From Bacteroidia bacterium (GTDB taxonomy: Bacteria > Bacteroidota > Bacteroidia > Bacteroidales > GWA2-32-17): DNA of 64,000 nt. The first letter of the stretch is position 1, and each line of letters opens with the position of its first letter. The translations under genes were made by a program, and so were the position numbers. Below the pieces are notes generated by a model that did no database searches, was not told the DNA's origin, and saw nothing but the letters and a program-made list of their open reading frames with translations. Location: contig JACREQ010000011.1 in assembly GCA_016218155.1 (NCBI GenBank), positions 62,001-126,000 of the forward strand. The letters run 5' to 3'. Of the stretch, positions 61,507 to 64,000 are shown piece after piece.

Positions 61507-63432
61507 ATGAATTTATTTAAAAAATATCTTAGCTGCGTTGTTATTTTTATTTTAAGCTTTTATAGCTTAAATTTAAAAGCGCAGGTTGTTCTTATGCATG
61601 ATACTTCAGTTAGTCTTTGTAGTGGAACTTTTTATGATTCTGGTGGAGCAGGAGGAACATATCAGATAAGTGAATATGATACTATAACAATTTGTTCTGC
61701 TTGGCCGGGTTCTCAGGTTTCGTTGAGTTTTACTCAATTTGCTATTGAAAGTGGGTTTGAGCATCTTGCAATTCATGAAGGTAATTCGGCAGCTGGGTTA
61801 TTAATAGTAAATGCAACAGGTACCAATTTGTTAGGACAAACTATTTTTTCTCAGGGAAGTGGTTGTTTGACTCTGGTTTTTACATCAGATGGGTCAGTAA
61901 ATCAGGCTGGATGGGAAGCTACAATTGCCTGTACTCATCCTTGTCAGCCTTTTAATATTGATATTATTGGTGCAAGTATTCCTTATTTTAATGGTGATAC
62001 AATCAGGGCTTGTCAGGGACAATCTATAACATTTAATGCAGCAGGTACATATCCTGACAATAACCTTAACTATTTTCAGTCAGATACTACAACTGTTTTT
62101 ACCTGGGATTTTGGTGATGGATCACCAGTGCAATCTGATACTGGTCTATCGTCAGTTACGCATGTTTTTCAAAATGGAGGTGGTTACTATACAACTGTTA
62201 CAGGAGAGGATATTAATGATTGTAACAATTCAAATTATGCAAGAAATATGATTATGATATCTAATTCACCGTTATATGTTGGAACAAATATTACTCAGGA
62301 TACTATATGTTTAGGTGAATCTGTTAATCTGTCAGGGTTGGCATCTGCTAATGCATGGGTACAGCCAATCCCAACAGTAGTTTCCGGATTAGTGTTAATT
62401 CCTGATGGAAGTGGAGTAACATATACAACTACTTTAACACAAACATTGTTTGCTTCTGGGCAGGTGATAACTAATGTTTCTGATTTGCAATCTTTAACAA
62501 TGAATATAGAGCATTCGTATTTAGGCGATTTAGAAGTTTGGTTAACATGTCCCAATGGACAAGCAGTTAATCTTATCGGTTATTACAATTATGCTTGTAC
62601 TACATGTTCACTTCCATATCCCGGTTATCCTCAGTATCCTGGTGCAACACATTTAGGTGAACCATGTGATATAACACCAGCCACAAGCCCAGGATTAGGG
62701 TATACATATAATTGGACATCTATTGATACGCTCACTTTACCAGGAAAGTCAAATGATACATTGCACAATTTTATAGATCAGGAAGGAAATTCTATTTTAA
62801 ACCAACCATTTATTCCTGCCGGAAATTATGCACCCGAAACTCCGTTTTCTAATTTACTAGGATGTCCTTTAAACGGAAGCTGGACTATTCATATTACTGA
62901 TCATCTTGGAGCTGATGATGGTTACCTTTTTTACTGGATGTTAAATTTTAATCCTTCTATAATTCCGCCAACATGGACTTATGGAAATACGTATAATCCA
63001 TCGAATTATTTATGGACTGGAAGTGGTATAACAACTCAGGTAAATGGAATTGGAACAGCAACTCCAATTGATACTGGTAATGTAGCATATATATTTTCGG
63101 TGTTAGATGATTTTGGTTGTATTAATGATACTATTGTTACTGTTTATGTTGATACTTCTTGTGTTACAAAAATTAATACTGAAAAATTGGGTAATTTTAA
63201 AATTGAAATTAATCCTAATCCTACAACAGATATATTAAATCTTAATATAAATTCTGCAAATTCAACTGGTTTAACCATACTTATTTATAATATGCACGGT
63301 GTTTTAGTTAGAAAGATAATGACAAATTTAAACGAATCAGTAATAAATGTTAGTGATTTAGAAAAAGGTGTTTACTCAATAATTGTTGTTGGTAACAATA
63401 TTAATTTTAGTGAGCGATTTGTTAAATTGTGA
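61507..63432 (+). CDS. T9SS cargo protein with CUB-like, PKD and P-domain-like modules
   Basis: The 641-residue product has a signal peptide (ending LKAQ), an N-terminal CUB-like beta domain (about 30-140; CSGTFYDSGG, FEHLAIHEG, LVFTSDG), a PKD domain (VFTWDFGDGSPVQS), a proprotein convertase P-domain-like region (MNIEHSYLGDLEVWLTC, LNGSWTIHITDHLGADDGYL) and a type A sorting domain (IEINPNPTTDILNLNI to SERFVKL). It is expected at the surface. It lies between the six-gene purine operon and ygfK but on the opposite strand and is not obviously part of that pathway. Confidence 0.9.
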   Translation: MNLFKKYLSCVVIFILSFYSLNLKAQVVLMHDTSVSLCSGTFYDSGGAGGTYQISEYDTITICSAWPGSQVSLSFTQFAIESGFEHLAIHEGNSAAGLLIVNATGTNLLGQTIFSQGSGCLTLVFTSDGSVNQAGWEATIACTHPCQPFNIDIIGASIPYFNGDTIRACQGQSITFNAAGTYPDNNLNYFQSDTTTVFTWDFGDGSPVQSDTGLSSVTHVFQNGGGYYTTVTGEDINDCNNSNYARNMIMISNSPLYVGTNITQDTICLGESVNLSGLASANAWVQPIPTVVSGLVLIPDGSGVTYTTTLTQTLFASGQVITNVSDLQSLTMNIEHSYLGDLEVWLTCPNGQAVNLIGYYNYACTTCSLPYPGYPQYPGATHLGEPCDITPATSPGLGYTYNWTSIDTLTLPGKSNDTLHNFIDQEGNSILNQPFIPAGNYAPETPFSNLLGCPLNGSWTIHITDHLGADDGYLFYWMLNFNPSIIPPTWTYGNTYNPSNYLWTGSGITTQVNGIGTATPIDTGNVAYIFSVLDDFGCINDTIVTVYVDTSCVTKINTEKLGNFKIEINPNPTTDILNLNINSANSTGLTILIYNMHGVLVRKIMTNLNESVINVSDLEKGVYSIIVVGNNINFSERFVKL

Positions 63433-63444
63433 TGAATTTTTTCA

Positions 63445-63510
63445 GTCACCCTGAGGCACTCGAAGGGGGACTTATAGTAATCTCAGTTTTCGAGTCCTTC
63501 GATAAGCGAA
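63445..63510. repeat. Dispersed inverted repeat, copy 6
   Basis: GTCACCCTGAGGCACTCGAAGG and, about 40 bases on, TTCGAGTCCTTCGATAAGCG share the core of the family in opposite orientation. Confidence 0.65.
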
Positions 63511-63540
63511 GATCGATAATCTTAATATTTAAAGCCTAAT

Positions 63541-63571
63541 ATCTAATCGTAGTTTCAAACTAAGATTAGAT
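63541..63571 (-). terminator. Hairpin directly after ygfK
   Basis: ATCTAATC-gt-AGTTT and AAACT-aa-GATTAGAT pair around one base, 2 bases past the ygfK stop. There is no clear T-run on the minus strand. Confidence 0.5.
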
Positions 63572-63573
63572 TA

Positions 63574-64000
63574 TTAATATAGGTTTTTAGCAGCATCAAA
63601 TAATGCAAACATGTTAACAACATCAGTAAATTCAAATTCTTCAATATTGTTATTTAAAAATTCAACATTTTTAACACTAAAATCGAATTTATTAAATGTT
63701 GCTTTTACATGTTTTGATTCATAAATAAATTCATTTTCAACTAAGCAAAGGCAGCTTGTTTCATTATATGTTTTATGAAATAAAATTGTTTTGCCTTGTG
63801 ATTTGTTAATAGTGAAACCATTTTCAATCTCTTTAAAACTTTTTTCAGTCAGATAAAATTTAGGTTTGTCTTTAAATGGTTTTCCGCTTGTTGGGCAAAA
63901 TGTTGTACAATTGCCACATTCGTTGCAGAAGTCACCAATATTTAAAACCTGAATGTTTTGATTAATATTTAAAACACCCGTTTTTTCAGTAATTATGTTT
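63574..64000 (-). CDS. ygfK: YgfK (putative selenate reductase subunit), C-terminal fragment
   Basis: The last 142 residues of a protein run off the right edge. They contain NIGDFCNECGNCTTFCPTSG, a ferredoxin-type [4Fe-4S] motif in the form characteristic of YgfK, followed by KPFKDKPKFYLTEKSF and a beta-rich tail. YgfK is a large iron-sulfur flavoprotein, about 1000 residues, found with xdh, ssnA, hyuA, ygeW and ygeY in anaerobic purine users; it likely carries electrons in reduction steps. Only the C-terminus can be judged. The stop codon is at 63574-63576. Confidence 0.87.
   Translation of the reverse strand, partial: NIITEKTGVLNINQNIQVLNIGDFCNECGNCTTFCPTSGKPFKDKPKFYLTEKSFKEIENGFTINKSQGKTILFHKTYNETSCLCLVENEFIYESKHVKATFNKFDFSVKNVEFLNNNIEEFEFTDVVNMFALFDAAKNLY

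Noticed and set aside
1-64000. CRISPR arrays, tRNA or rRNA genes, transposases
   Set aside because: None seen: no regularly spaced repeats, no cloverleaf-like sequences in the gaps and no transposase-like protein among the reading frames.

Overview
The window is an AT-rich chromosomal stretch from a member of the Bacteroidota. Three things point there. Seven predicted secreted proteins end in a type A type IX secretion (T9SS) sorting domain and one very large protein ends in a type B (gliding-motility-type) domain. A SprF/PorP-like protein and a PorE-like OmpA protein are encoded here. Many intergenic regions carry the Bacteroidota promoter pattern TTTG-N18-21-TAnnTTTG. The family cannot be fixed from this sequence alone. 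No rRNA, tRNA, CRISPR array, transposase or integrase was seen.

Layout. 1-10652: a partial VanX-type dipeptidase, a DPP IV-like peptidase, a T9SS cargo protein, a MuiA-like protein, a tandem lipoprotein pair (the second copy interrupted by one stop codon), and a C45 hydrolase plus PlsC acyltransferase pair. 10800-20882: mostly accessory genes, including a FISUMP surface protein, an XRE-pentapeptide protein, a serine hydrolase, a papain-like protease, a membrane-Nudix fusion, a BadF-type kinase, a SprB-repeat protein, and a small tandem gene family with a dead third copy. 20937-28739: a T9SS surface-adhesin locus, with SprF-like and PorE-like genes overlapping on the minus strand and a divergent 1498-residue PKD-repeat protein with a type B sorting domain.

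29110-34390: housekeeping genes on the plus strand: dnaA, a DMT transporter, a YigZ-like protein, an M42-like peptidase, pyrB and pyrI. 34789-41373: a molybdenum hydroxylase of XdhA/XdhB type, then ygeY and ygeW. 41457-52316: T9SS cargo proteins and several small envelope gene clusters. 52450-61109: a six-gene minus-strand operon holding two PLP-dependent lyase-like genes, a fused selenium-dependent-type xanthine dehydrogenase, ssnA, a YgjV-acetyltransferase fusion and a hydantoinase (hyuA). A T9SS cargo gene (61507-63432) follows, then the C-terminal part of ygfK runs off the right end.

The most notable content is the set xdh + ygeW + ygeY + ssnA + hyuA + ygfK. This is the gene set known from anaerobic purine and urate breakdown in gut Firmicutes and Enterobacteria (the 'selenium-dependent molybdenum hydroxylase' cluster). 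Here it sits in a T9SS-bearing Bacteroidota, split over two loci about 11 kb apart, and carries two different molybdenum hydroxylases. No obvious ygeX (diaminopropionate ammonia-lyase) is seen; two other fold-type II PLP enzymes lie where it would be expected. The proposed flow is: hydroxylases and YgfK act on the purine ring, SsnA and HyuA open and hydrolyse rings, YgeW and YgeY handle carbamoyl or amide intermediates, and the PLP enzymes release ammonia and a keto acid. This flow is inference from gene content. A second recurring feature is a family of six dispersed inverted repeats with a CTGAGCGTAGTCGAA-like core, concentrated around the purine genes.
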